A stretch of DNA of 64,000 nt from Acidobacteriaceae bacterium (GTDB lineage Bacteria > Acidobacteriota > Terriglobia > Terriglobales > Acidobacteriaceae). Below the pieces are notes generated by a model, which was not told where the DNA came from, did no database searches, and saw nothing but the letters and a program-made list of their open reading frames with translations. Every line of letters starts with the position of its first letter. Positions within the stretch are counted from its first letter, which is position 1. The stretch covers positions 30,485 to 94,484 of the forward strand of contig PLCO01000056.1 of assembly GCA_003134815.1 (NCBI GenBank). The letters run 5' to 3'. The position numbers and the translations under genes were made by a program. Positions 9,294-17,023 of the stretch are shown piece by piece.

Positions 9294-10560
9294 TAACCCT
9301 CCTTTTGATTCGCGTTCGAATCGCATCTGCGTGGCCGACGAGCCCTTCGGCTTCAGCAAGGAGCGCAGCCTTTGGTCCCAGCGCCTGTACGCCCTTCACT
9401 GTGTACTGCTGCACGGTGATGAGTTTCACGAAGTCGTTCACGCTCAAACCGCCACGCACCCGAGCCATGCCGCCCGTGGGCAGAGTGTGATTCGGACCTG
9501 AAATGTAGTCGCCCATGGGCTGAGTAGACCAGCGGCCGACGAATACCGATCCTGCATTCTCAACCCAGGCCAGATCGCTCGCCGCATCCACGGTCAGATG
9601 TTCCGGTGCAAGACGATTGGCGATTGCACGCGCCTCCTGAACCGAGCCGGCCACAATCACCACACCGTTGCGCTTGAGCGCCTCGCGCGCAACGGCGTTG
9701 TCGCGGCTGCGTTCCTTCGTTTCGGCCATTACCGCCCGCGCCAATTTTTCACTCGTTGTTACAAAGATTGCCAACGCTTCAGGATCATGCTCAGCCTGTG
9801 CGACAAGGTCGCTCGCAATGTCTGCCGCGCTGCCGCGCTCGCTGGTGACCACGATCTCCGTCGGCCCGGCGAGCATGTCAATCGCACAATCAAACGAAAC
9901 CAGCCGCTTTGCCGCGGTGACATAAAGATTCCCCGGTCCGACAATCTTGTCCACGCGCAACAAGCTTTCAGTTCCATACGCGAGCGCCGAGATGGCGTGC
10001 GCGCCACCGAGGCGGTAGAACTCCTCGATCCCGAGCAAGTGCGCGGCAGCTAGCGTCTCCGGCGCAGGCTTGGGTGAAACCACAACAATTCGCTTCACGC
10101 CCGCGACCTTCGCAGGAATCGCCGCCATCAACAAAGTTGAAGGCAGCGGGTGCCGTCCGCTGGGCACATAGCAGCCGACGGACCCGAGCGGGCGCACAAG
10201 CTGTCCCGTCGTCAGGCCTTTCACGGTCGATACATTCCACGATTCCGGCATTTGCCGCTCGGCAAAATCGCGAATCTGATTTGCAGCCGTAGTCAGCGCA
10301 TCGCGGAGCGCTGGATCGAGCGCCTTCCACGCCGCCGTCATCTCTTCGGGTTTCACGCGCATCGCGTTCGGGCCGGCGAGCCCATCGAACTTCGCCGCGT
10401 AACGCAGCAACGCGCGATCTCCACGCCTGCGAACATCTGCCACAATACGCTCGACCGCGGACAGCACCGAGTCCAGCGCGGCGCCGCCACGCCGTTCAAG
10501 GGCGGCCAGCGCTTTCGCCGCCGCTCTCGAGCTTCGTCCTGTGGTCCGAATCACCTTCAT
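9286..10560 (-). CDS. hisD: Histidinol dehydrogenase
   Basis: 424 residues, normal length. Zinc-dependent, NAD-dependent oxidation of histidinol to histidine in two steps. Motifs seen: GCYVPSGRHPLPS, KIVGPGNLYVTAAKR, the zinc-binding AEHDPEA and GPNHTLPTGGMARVRGGL. Follows hisG after 27 bases. Confidence 0.96.
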   Translation of the reverse strand: MKVIRTTGRSSRAAAKALAALERRGGAALDSVLSAVERIVADVRRRGDRALLRYAAKFDGLAGPNAMRVKPEEMTAAWKALDPALRDALTTAANQIRDFAERQMPESWNVSTVKGLTTGQLVRPLGSVGCYVPSGRHPLPSTLLMAAIPAKVAGVKRIVVVSPKPAPETLAAAHLLGIEEFYRLGGAHAISALAYGTESLLRVDKIVGPGNLYVTAAKRLVSFDCAIDMLAGPTEIVVTSERGSAADIASDLVAQAEHDPEALAIFVTTSEKLARAVMAETKERSRDNAVAREALKRNGVVIVAGSVQEARAIANRLAPEHLTVDAASDLAWVENAGSVFVGRWSTQPMGDYISGPNHTLPTGGMARVRGGLSVNDFVKLITVQQYTVKGVQALGPKAALLAEAEGLVGHADAIRTRIKRRVNG

Positions 10561-10587
10561 CGTTCGTCTCTCGTTACAACACGACCT

Positions 10588-11463
10588 CTACAAGACAACT
10601 TTGTTCAGCGGATACTCGACGATTCCCGTTGCGCGCGCGGCTTTCAGCCGCGGAATCACATCGCGCGCCGCGCCTTCTTCGAGAATCGTGTTCACCGCGA
10701 CCCATTCCGAATCGCTCAGCTGCGAGATAGTTGGCGAGTTCAACGCCGGCAACACGGCGAGCACGGCGTCAAGGTCCCCGCGCTTCACGTTAAGCATCAG
10801 TCCCACCTGCGCCTGCGCGTCAATTGCGCCGCGTAGCATAAGCGCAATCTGGTCGATCTTCTGCCGCTTCTTCGGGTCGGCTAACGCGGCTTTACTCGCA
10901 ATCAGGTGTGTCTCGCTCTCCATCACCGTGTCGATGATCTTTAGGTGGTTGGCCTTGAGCGAACTGCCCGTCTCCGTGACTTCAACAATGGCGTCGGCGA
11001 GCATGGGCGGTTTCACTTCGGTTGCGCCCCAACTGAACTCGACCTTCACGTTCACGCCTTTGGCCGCAAAGTAGCGTTTGGTCACCTCGACCAGCTCAGT
11101 CGCGATGATCTTGCCTTCGAGATCTTCGGCCTTCTCAAACCCGCTCGCCTCGGGCACGGCCAGTACCCAGCGCACCTTGCGCCGGCTCTGCTTGGCATAG
11201 GTCAGCGTGGTCACGCTGGCAACGTTCAGGCCGCTTTCGACCACCCAGTCGATGCCGGTGAGTCCCGCATCGAGCACGCCGTGGTCGACGTAGCGCGCCA
11301 TCTCCTGCGCGCGAATCAGCATGCACTCGATGTCGCCGTCGTCGATCGAAGGAAAGTAGGAGCGGCCGTCGGCGTAGATATTCCATCCCGCGCGCTTGAA
11401 CAGCGAAATGGTCGCGTCCTGCAGGCTGCCTTTGGGAATTCCGAGTCGAAGCTTGCTACCCAC
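10588..11463 (-). CDS. hisG: ATP phosphoribosyltransferase, long form
   Basis: First and committed step of the pathway (ATP plus PRPP). At 291 residues this is the long hexameric form with a C-terminal regulatory ACT-like domain (from about residue 210), which normally gives histidine feedback inhibition; no HisZ partner is needed. N-terminal [11 protein letters not shown] and the PRPP-binding region [18 protein letters not shown] are visible. The start overlaps the hisI stop by 8 bases. Confidence 0.95.
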   Translation of the reverse strand: MGSKLRLGIPKGSLQDATISLFKRAGWNIYADGRSYFPSIDDGDIECMLIRAQEMARYVDHGVLDAGLTGIDWVVESGLNVASVTTLTYAKQSRRKVRWVLAVPEASGFEKAEDLEGKIIATELVEVTKRYFAAKGVNVKVEFSWGATEVKPPMLADAIVEVTETGSSLKANHLKIIDTVMESETHLIASKAALADPKKRQKIDQIALMLRGAIDAQAQVGLMLNVKRGDLDAVLAVLPALNSPTISQLSDSEWVAVNTILEEGAARDVIPRLKAARATGIVEYPLNKVVL

Positions 11464-11842
11464 GGCTCACCTCCGAGTCAAGCTTAATGGGCCGCGTAAA
11501 GCAGCTCACTGTGCCCTCGTGGCAAACCAGGCCGTCGCCTTCCACCTGCACGCGAAACAGTAGCGTGTCGTTGTCGCAATCGGTTGCCGCCGAAATCACG
11601 CGCAGCCGGTTTCCGCTGGTCTCGCCCTTCATCCACAGCTTCTGGCGGGTGCGGCTCCAGAAGGTCACAAAGCCGGTTTCTCTGGTTTTCTGGTAGCTGA
11701 CCGGATTTAAAAAGCCCAGCATCAGCACCTCGCCGGTGCGCGCATCCTGCACGATCCCCGGTACGAGGCCATCCATCTTGTCGAAATCAATTGCCGCCGT
11801 CTGCTCTGGCGCCGTTTTGACTGTCGCTTTCTGGTCGCTCAT
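11456..11842 (-). CDS. hisI: Phosphoribosyl-AMP cyclohydrolase
   Basis: 128 residues from the ATG at 11842, which has an AGGACGAG ribosome site; the upstream open extension overlaps the attenuator leader and is unlikely to be used. Opens the purine ring of PR-AMP. Zinc/magnesium motifs seen: [27 protein letters not shown] and CHEGTVSCF. The HisE pyrophosphatase domain that is often fused here is absent, and no separate hisE is in the window. First structural gene after the attenuator. Confidence 0.93.
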   Translation of the reverse strand: MSDQKATVKTAPEQTAAIDFDKMDGLVPGIVQDARTGEVLMLGFLNPVSYQKTRETGFVTFWSRTRQKLWMKGETSGNRLRVISAATDCDNDTLLFRVQVEGDGLVCHEGTVSCFTRPIKLDSEVSRG

Positions 11843-11895
11843 CTCTCGTCCTGTCTTTATCCCCGATTGGGGTTGAAGTTTTGTGTCCAAACGCG

Positions 11896-11926
11896 AAAAA
11901 ACCCACCAGCGTCATTCGCCGGCGGG
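11896..11926 (-). terminator. His attenuator terminator
   Basis: On the minus strand a 10-bp GC-rich stem (11926-11917 with 11911-11902, two G-U pairs) closes a 5-base loop and is followed by six T (11901-11896). It lies between the His-rich leader ORF and hisI, with 53 bases left to the hisI start. This is a textbook intrinsic terminator in the place expected of a his attenuator. Confidence 0.9.
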
Positions 11927-11988
11927 CTTCTGGTGTTTCTCTTCGATCTCTCTGGCCTTGTTAGCTCAGGCCATGGCAGTCCGCCGGC
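11918..11988 (-). promoter_or_regulatory. His antiterminator pairing
   Basis: Bases 11988-11981 (GCCGGCGG on the minus strand, inside leader codons 17-20) are perfectly complementary to 11925-11918 (CCGCCGGC), which is most of the 5' arm of the terminator. The two structures are mutually exclusive. A ribosome stalled on the His codons (12023-12000) leaves this segment free to form the antiterminator; a ribosome reaching the stop codon covers or clears it. Seen directly as complementarity; the regulatory effect follows from the known his/trp attenuation mechanism. Confidence 0.8.
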
Positions 11989-12038
11989 ATGGTTGTCCCA
12001 TGGTGATGGTGGTGGCCGTGATGGCGGAAGCTCTGCAT
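11961..12038 (-). CDS. hisL: His operon leader peptide
   Basis: A 25-codon ORF, ATG at 12038, TAA at 11963-11961, too short for ordinary gene finding. Residues 6-13 read HHGHHHHH and a further His is at residue 22, so 8 of 25 codons are His, 7 of them within 8 positions. This cannot be chance upstream of a histidine operon. It is a sensor peptide whose translation speed reports charged histidyl-tRNA. A weak ribosome site (AAGAG) touches the ATG. No stable product is expected. Confidence 0.92.
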   Translation of the reverse strand: MQSFRHHGHHHHHGTTMPADCHGLS

Positions 12039-12048
12039 CTCTTATCAA

Positions 12049-12076
12049 CGTATAGGCTTCGCCGCCGCATTGTCAA
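12049..12076 (-). promoter_or_regulatory. Candidate his operon promoter
   Basis: Minus strand: a perfect -35 box TTGACA (12076-12071), a 16-base spacer, and TATACG (12054-12049) as -10. Transcription would begin near 12042, leaving only about 4 bases before the leader ATG, which is unusually short, so a promoter further upstream is possible. The transposon target duplication (12075-12082) overlaps the first two bases of the -35 box, so everything upstream of -35 is now transposon DNA. Confidence 0.55.
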
Positions 12077-12082
12077 ATCAAT
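12075..12082. repeat. Target site duplication, left copy (AAATCAAT)
   Basis: The 8-base sequence AAATCAAT directly precedes the left inverted repeat and is found again, identical, at 15012-15019 directly after the right inverted repeat. Eight-base duplications are characteristic of the IS1595 family. A perfect duplication suggests a fairly recent insertion. Confidence 0.9.
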
Positions 12083-12104
12083 GGGATTTACATACTTAAT
12101 TCCC
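12083..12104 (+). repeat. Left terminal inverted repeat of the transposon
   Basis: 22 bases starting GGGATTTACAT and ending AATTCCC. Matches the reverse complement of 14990-15011 at 17 of 22 positions, with both ends perfectly conserved. Confidence 0.8.
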
Positions 12105-12264
12105 GTGTCGCGTTAAGGCCGTCAGAACGGTGTAAACTGTGGGGGAGACTTGCCGCCATCAGGTCTCGCCCTTTCAGTGGTTTGCACTGGTTCTACGAGG
12201 AAATTGCATTAACGCGATTTGGGCTTCAACCAAGGCTCGAATCACAAACCAAGGGGTTGCGTTG

Positions 12265-12930
12265 ATGCCAAATCAAGCTCTAAACGACGTAGGCATTCGG
12301 GAGCTATTGCTGCCGTTTATCCATCTGGAGCACGCCGGACACGAGGTAAAGTGTCTGGAGGAGTTTGCTATTTACGGCGGCGCAAACCGCGCAGACGTTG
12401 CCGCCCTGAACGGCTGTTCACATGGATACGAAATCAAGAGCGAACTTGATACGCTGGAACGATTGCGCCGCCAAGTGGAAGCCTACTGTGCTGTTTTCGA
12501 GCGAGCTACCCTTGTTTCTGCGCCTCGGCATCTCGATCACATAAAAGGCATCGTTCCTGATTGGTGGGGAATTATAGAAGTGCGCTCTTCCGACAATCCT
12601 GATGGATTGCTCCGTCGCACTCGCGAATCTAAATTGAATCCGGCTCCTTCTGGAGTGGCGATTGCATCGCTACTCTGGCGCGCAGAATTGCTTGATCTTT
12701 TGTCGAGGCTGGGTCTGGATTCCGGTGTGCGCTCCAAGCCCGTCGAGGCTCTTGCCGGACGGCTTGCAGTGCACGTCCAGCTTGATAGGCTGTCATCCCA
12801 TGTGAGGGAAATTCTGCGCGCTAGGGGAGAGTGGCGATCTGCTGCACGACTAAAGCAATGTGATGATTCATTCCAACCGCCCTCCAGACGGTCGCGTTTC
12901 CGCACTCCTTATTTGAACATTTATCGATGA
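12265..12930 (+). CDS. sce7726-family protein (transposon cargo)
   Basis: 221 residues from the ATG at 12265, which has an AAGGGG site nearby; the open frame upstream runs back towards the transposon end and is unsupported. The N-terminal half has the family core: GANRADVAAL, then GYEIKSELDTLERLRRQVEAY, resembling a nuclease-like D...ExK arrangement (Asp in RADV, then E-I-K in YEIKSE); this catalytic reading is inference. The function of sce7726 proteins is unknown; they are found beside Beta/sce7725 proteins. The 3' end overlaps the convergent Beta gene by 110 bases. Its only evident promoter space is the 160 bases after the left inverted repeat. Confidence 0.75.
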   Translation: MPNQALNDVGIRELLLPFIHLEHAGHEVKCLEEFAIYGGANRADVAALNGCSHGYEIKSELDTLERLRRQVEAYCAVFERATLVSAPRHLDHIKGIVPDWWGIIEVRSSDNPDGLLRRTRESKLNPAPSGVAIASLLWRAELLDLLSRLGLDSGVRSKPVEALAGRLAVHVQLDRLSSHVREILRARGEWRSAARLKQCDDSFQPPSRRSRFRTPYLNIYR

Positions 12931-14041
12931 ACGCGTCTCCCCAACTGAATTTCTTTCCTTTCCACGCGGCGTGAGATTTGATAATCGCTGCTAGCTTCGG
13001 ATACTGCACGGAGGGAGCCAACTGCGCGCGAATCTTTTCCTTCGCAGGGTCACCGTCGGCCCACTTCTTTCTTGGCTGTGCCTGTCCTTTCGCAATCACA
13101 TACTCAGACACGTCCGTGTAGCGAATGTTCGGACTCATACTCATCGTGAGCGGATTGTATTCCGTGAGCACCGGATGATTGATCCCATAATCTCCGTAGG
13201 ATGGAATCCGCTTGACGGTTGGGTTTACTCGCAATGAATTCCATGTGGTCCACTCTTCTCGCTCCATCTGCTTCACTGAGTTGCGCGCAACCTCTCCCAT
13301 GTCCGGGGGGAATGAGGATGAGGCGAGCGTAACAGTTCGCCACTCATCAAGAAATGGCACTGCATTGATAAGAAGTGGGAGCGTGCCTTTCTGTGGAACC
13401 TTTGGCCCAAAATCGATCAACAAATCTACTTGGTTGGGTTCGACTGCAATCGCGTTTAGAAGGCCGGAAATCTGCGCCCCGAGAGTTGTGCTGACGGCAT
13501 CGGTATCTGCTTCAAACAGGCGCAGACAGCACCCTCGCCCGTCTAGGTTCATTGCAATGCTGACCGAATCCGCATAATCGACGACGCGATCTAGGCCGAT
13601 CACCGGAACGAATGGGATTCCCTTTTCGCGCAGAACACGAAAAACTGTGTCGATTGGAGACGAACCATCTTGTAGATCGTCTTCTGATTCGACGTAAACT
13701 CCATCGATGAACACGCACGGCAAGTGCTTCACGGCGTCGGCAAGATTTGCGGCACAACCCACGATATGCTCGTCGATTGTTTTGGCCGTGACGCCGTGGT
13801 CCTGGCCGGGATAGTACGTGAGAGGAATTGGAGGGACTTCTATTAGCGGCGTGAACTGTGCAATCTGCTCAGTTGATGTGATATTCCCCAGCGCCGTGAA
13901 CTCCCCTTGTTTGCCTTTCAAGATTGGCACGAAATGCTTATGGTCGAACGGCATGAAAACTCCTTTTTTATTCTTCGATTCGGGACGATATGACAGCACA
14001 GCATCAACGATCTCGTTTAGTTCTTCTGGTACATCCTTCAT
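12821..14041 (-). CDS. Beta-family (sce7725-like) protein (transposon cargo)
   Basis: 406 residues. The core begins at about residue 36 with HFVPILKGKQGEFTALG and continues FTPLIEVPP; the C-terminus has GMNHHIALVVQQI, the family-typical end. These are hallmarks of the Beta protein family found in bacteria and mobile elements, with no established biochemical function. The ATG overlaps the transposase stop as ATGA, so it is translated from the transposase message. A small Cys pair near the end (CSNKEC) could bind metal. Paired with an sce7726 gene, as elsewhere; a role in defence or plasmid/phage conflict is only a guess. Confidence 0.75.
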   Translation of the reverse strand: MKDVPEELNEIVDAVLSYRPESKNKKGVFMPFDHKHFVPILKGKQGEFTALGNITSTEQIAQFTPLIEVPPIPLTYYPGQDHGVTAKTIDEHIVGCAANLADAVKHLPCVFIDGVYVESEDDLQDGSSPIDTVFRVLREKGIPFVPVIGLDRVVDYADSVSIAMNLDGRGCCLRLFEADTDAVSTTLGAQISGLLNAIAVEPNQVDLLIDFGPKVPQKGTLPLLINAVPFLDEWRTVTLASSSFPPDMGEVARNSVKQMEREEWTTWNSLRVNPTVKRIPSYGDYGINHPVLTEYNPLTMSMSPNIRYTDVSEYVIAKGQAQPRKKWADGDPAKEKIRAQLAPSVQYPKLAAIIKSHAAWKGKKFSWGDAFIDKCSNKECGNATVWRAVGMNHHIALVVQQIATLP

Positions 14042-14955
14042 GCGATCAGCCTCGCGTAGGTGAGCCGCTTACCATTCACCGCGTCAACGAAGCTGTCCAG
14101 ACGGTCAAGGGTATGCCGCTTCACATCTCCCTCATTCAGCCGAAAGGCAACCTCATTCACATAGCGCCCGAGATGCTTGGCACTGACCTGATGCCATGTG
14201 CCGTAGATGCCGCGCTTCAAGAGCGCCCAGACACTTTCGATGCTGTTTGTGGACACCGGCCCACGGGTGTATTCCCCGCCAAGGTGATTGACCGATTCAT
14301 GCTTGAAGAATGGACCATTCAAGCTCTTATAGGCCAGCGCCTCATCGGTCATGATTGTTGACCCAAGCTCTACGTGATCGTAGATCGCATTTTGCAGAGT
14401 CTCTTTATTTGTGTTCTCAACTGGCATCGCGATTGTCCTACCGCCGCGCTCACGAAGACCCATGACGGCTGTCTTTCCGACAGCGCCTCCGCCTAGCCTC
14501 TTCTTTTTCGATTGATGCCTGTTGGCTTCTAGGCCGCCGACAAAGCACTCATCGGCCTCGACGATGCCCGAAAGCTTATCCGTCTTCCCGGCGCAAGCCT
14601 CACGCAGCCGCTGGAGCATAAACCACGCCGTCTTTTGCGTGACTCCAATCTCTTTGGCAAGCTGCATGGAGCTAATGCCCTTCCGTGCCGTTACCACGAG
14701 ATACATGGCATGAATCCACTTGTGGAGAGGAACGTGTGACCGCTCAAAGATTGTGCCCGTCCGAACCGTGAAATCGGTCTTACACTGATTGCAGCGATAG
14801 AATCCGCCCTTGCGAGTGGTAATCCGATCCGTCGAGGAACAGGCCGGGCAAGTGGGACCATTAGGCCAGAGCCGGGATTCGAGATAGACCCGCGCAGTCT
14901 CTTGGTCGGGGAACATTGCGAAAAGCTGTAAGGTGCTGATTGTACTTCTGCTCAT
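14038..14955 (-). CDS. IS1595-family transposase
   Basis: 305 residues. An N-terminal zinc ribbon (CPACSSTDRITTRKG then YRCNQCK, about residues 35-60), a helix-turn-helix region ending TARKGISSMQLAKEIGVTQ, and a DDE-type catalytic domain: first Asp in VEADECFVGG, second in TIMTDEALAYK, then N/E in STNSIESVWALLKRGIYG (ending IYGTWHQVSAKH). The layout and the final RY.NE motif fit the IS1595 (ISPna2/IS1016-like) family. The gene appears intact. It runs from the right inverted repeat inward and is coupled to the Beta gene. Confidence 0.93.
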   Translation of the reverse strand: MSRSTISTLQLFAMFPDQETARVYLESRLWPNGPTCPACSSTDRITTRKGGFYRCNQCKTDFTVRTGTIFERSHVPLHKWIHAMYLVVTARKGISSMQLAKEIGVTQKTAWFMLQRLREACAGKTDKLSGIVEADECFVGGLEANRHQSKKKRLGGGAVGKTAVMGLRERGGRTIAMPVENTNKETLQNAIYDHVELGSTIMTDEALAYKSLNGPFFKHESVNHLGGEYTRGPVSTNSIESVWALLKRGIYGTWHQVSAKHLGRYVNEVAFRLNEGDVKRHTLDRLDSFVDAVNGKRLTYARLIA

Positions 14956-14989
14956 GACTAATGGTAGATAACTCCCACGAGTTTGTCAA

Positions 14990-15011
14990 GGGAGTAATGT
15001 ATATAATTCCC
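14990..15011 (-). repeat. Right terminal inverted repeat of the transposon
   Basis: 22 bases, the imperfect inverted partner of 12083-12104. The transposase start lies 35 bases inside it, so the transposase promoter probably overlaps this end. Confidence 0.8.
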
Positions 15012-15019
15012 AAATCAAT
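15012..15019. repeat. Target site duplication, right copy (AAATCAAT)
   Basis: Identical to 12075-12082. Joining the two flanks restores an uninterrupted short spacer between the mscS-like stop codon and the his promoter. Confidence 0.9.
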
Positions 15020-15046
15020 TTTCCCGCGCGGCGTCCTTCATCGCCG

Positions 15047-16900
15047 TTACCGCACTGGTTCGCTTTGCGCGTGCAGCAGATCCACCACTCGCTGGTAGAG
15101 CCGATTGCGCAAATCGATTCGCCGCGACGCCGACGTCACATAGCGAATCTGGAGATCGATCCCCGACCCGGAAGGCCGCAGGTTCACCACAGGCCTCGCG
15201 CTAAATCGGCCCAGTTCTTCACCGTGTTTGCCATGCTTCCACTCCTTCTCGGCGCGGCGAGAGTTCTCCACCGTCTCTTCGGCAACAACTTTCTGCACCT
15301 CTTCCATCAGTGCGTGTACGTCCGTGGCCGCGGGCACGCTCACCGCAATCTCGTCCCACATCCACTGGCCCGCAGTCGAGAAGTTGAAATACTGCCCACG
15401 AATCGCAAATCCGTTCATGAACGAAATGCGGCGCCCCGTCGGGTAGCCCTGGTCTGCCAGCCCGCCGGTTTCAAGCAGTGTTGTCGACATCAATCCAATC
15501 TCCGTCACCGTGCCGGCAACGCCGTTAACGCTGCCAACGCCGTAGATCTCCACCCAGTCGCCCACATGAATGCCGTTCTTACCCATCAAAATGAACCAAC
15601 CCAGAAATGCCAGGATGTAATCCTGCAGTGCGATCGTAAGCGCAGCGGTAACGAGCCCAAGAATCGTCGGCGTCTCCTTGGGCGATCCGAAGATCACGAC
15701 CAGAATGATCCCTGCGCCCAGCACCTGAACGCTCAATTCGAGAATGCTGCGCAGAGTGCGCATTCGCCTGCGATCCTTCGCCGGCCGGTCCATCACGCGC
15801 CGGATAATAGCGTCGCTGACCAGCATGAATGCGAGGATGATGAGTATCAAAGTGAACGATTGCAGGATCATGTGCACAACAATCTGGTGCTGCAGTTTCA
15901 CCTGCGCCTGCCACTTTGCGTAAACCGCTGCCAACTGCTGCTCAGTCTCAATGCGGTCGTCGTCGATGCTCAGAATCTGCCGCTCCACGCTGAGATCCGT
16001 CAGATTCGCCAGGTGGGTCGCCTGATTGGGCGCAGCGCTTGCGGGCGGCGCCGCATTTGCCTTGGCCTCCAGCGCAGTGTGTTCGGCAGTCAGGTTGCGC
16101 ACGTCGTTCTGCGCCTCTTCCAGAGCCTGTGCAATCAGGCCCTCTCGCTCTCGTTGCCGGAACCATGCCCCGAGGCGCGTGGCCAGCGTGTGGTCCTGCT
16201 TGGCCGACACGATCGCAATTTGGCCGCCATTCTTCGCTTCGCTGTCGTACTTGCGCATTGATGCTTCATGCGCAGTCAGCTCATCCTGAATCTCCGCGCT
16301 GTGATCGCCAGAGGCACGCTCCAGGTCTCTCTGTGCGTCGGCCAGCTCGTCAGTGTCGAGCCCAAGCTGCGCCTTCGCCACTTCCGCATCGTCACTGGGT
16401 GGAGCGTTCTGGGCGCCGTTTTTCGCCGCCCCGGCCGCAGGTCCCGCTCCCGACGTAAGGCTGTCAAACAGGGCCTGGTCCTGCTGCTTTAGCTGCTGCA
16501 GTTGCGCGACCTTTTGTGCAAGGGCCTGCGCCTCGCCTGTCAAATTGTCGTGCTCCGCGTCCAACCGCGCTTGTCGCAGCGCGGCGGCAAACGCCTGGTC
16601 CACTTCATGGTCGGCGAGTCGCTCCGCGTCGTGCGCATACTCGTTTTCCTCGGCGGTCACCGCCAGCGCTGCCAGCGCTTGCGCCGTCTGCCACGGTTGC
16701 AGATTCACCAGCGATTGCCCGCCACCACGCGCACCGCTCCTGCCATGGAGATAAGTCAGCGCGCCGCGTGTCATCCAGGTAAAAACAACGCACACAATCA
16801 GCAGCACGAGCAGCGTGCCCCACAGCACAGTGCGGGTCTTGTTAAAAAGACGGGGGCTGCTGGCTTCGTCGGAAGTTGGGGGTATCGGGGACGGCGGCAT
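15047..16900 (-). CDS. MscS-family mechanosensitive channel with long coiled-coil N-terminus
   Basis: 617 residues from the ATG at 16900 (MPPSPIPPTSD); the frame is open further upstream but overlaps the comEA-like gene antisense. One membrane helix near residues 23-43, then about 240 residues of Glu/Gln/Ala-rich coiled coil (periplasmic), then membrane helices and the MscS pore and beta domain (TIALQDYILAFLGWFIL, HVGDWVEI, GTVTEIGLMST). MscS channels release osmolytes under membrane tension or act as regulatory channels. The start has only a weak ribosome site. Divergent from the comEA-like gene; co-directional with the his operon before the transposon insertion. Confidence 0.85.
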   Translation of the reverse strand: MPPSPIPPTSDEASSPRLFNKTRTVLWGTLLVLLIVCVVFTWMTRGALTYLHGRSGARGGGQSLVNLQPWQTAQALAALAVTAEENEYAHDAERLADHEVDQAFAAALRQARLDAEHDNLTGEAQALAQKVAQLQQLKQQDQALFDSLTSGAGPAAGAAKNGAQNAPPSDDAEVAKAQLGLDTDELADAQRDLERASGDHSAEIQDELTAHEASMRKYDSEAKNGGQIAIVSAKQDHTLATRLGAWFRQREREGLIAQALEEAQNDVRNLTAEHTALEAKANAAPPASAAPNQATHLANLTDLSVERQILSIDDDRIETEQQLAAVYAKWQAQVKLQHQIVVHMILQSFTLILIILAFMLVSDAIIRRVMDRPAKDRRRMRTLRSILELSVQVLGAGIILVVIFGSPKETPTILGLVTAALTIALQDYILAFLGWFILMGKNGIHVGDWVEIYGVGSVNGVAGTVTEIGLMSTTLLETGGLADQGYPTGRRISFMNGFAIRGQYFNFSTAGQWMWDEIAVSVPAATDVHALMEEVQKVVAEETVENSRRAEKEWKHGKHGEELGRFSARPVVNLRPSGSGIDLQIRYVTSASRRIDLRNRLYQRVVDLLHAQSEPVR

Positions 16901-17023
16901 GTTTCTATTTTCGCGCGTCAGGCCGCGTATCCCGTCCCTTTTCGTCTTCCCTGTCATTCGGCGCCATTTCGGCCGGGATTGTCGCCCCTTGCGATCGAAC
17001 GGCCGGAATTGGACAATGAAACC

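Larger units (their letters stand above)
12083..15011. mobile_element. IS1595-family transposon with two cargo genes
   Basis: A 2,929-bp element bounded by imperfect 22-bp terminal inverted repeats (12083-12104 and 14990-15011, 17 of 22 matching, both starting GGGA and ending TCCC) and by a perfect 8-bp target duplication. It holds an IS1595-type transposase at the right end and two passenger genes: a Beta-family gene coupled to the transposase, and an sce7726-family gene pointing the opposite way. Passenger genes are known in some IS1595-family elements. It lies between the end of the mscS-like gene and the his promoter. Confidence 0.88.

Noticed and set aside
11857..12048. 63-codon frame over the his leader in another phase
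   Set aside because: The His-rich 25-codon frame explains the region, together with the terminator and antiterminator.
15065..16261. 398-codon open frame antisense to the MscS-like gene
   Set aside because: Mirrors the coiled-coil coding sequence; Arg/His/Gln-rich without motifs.
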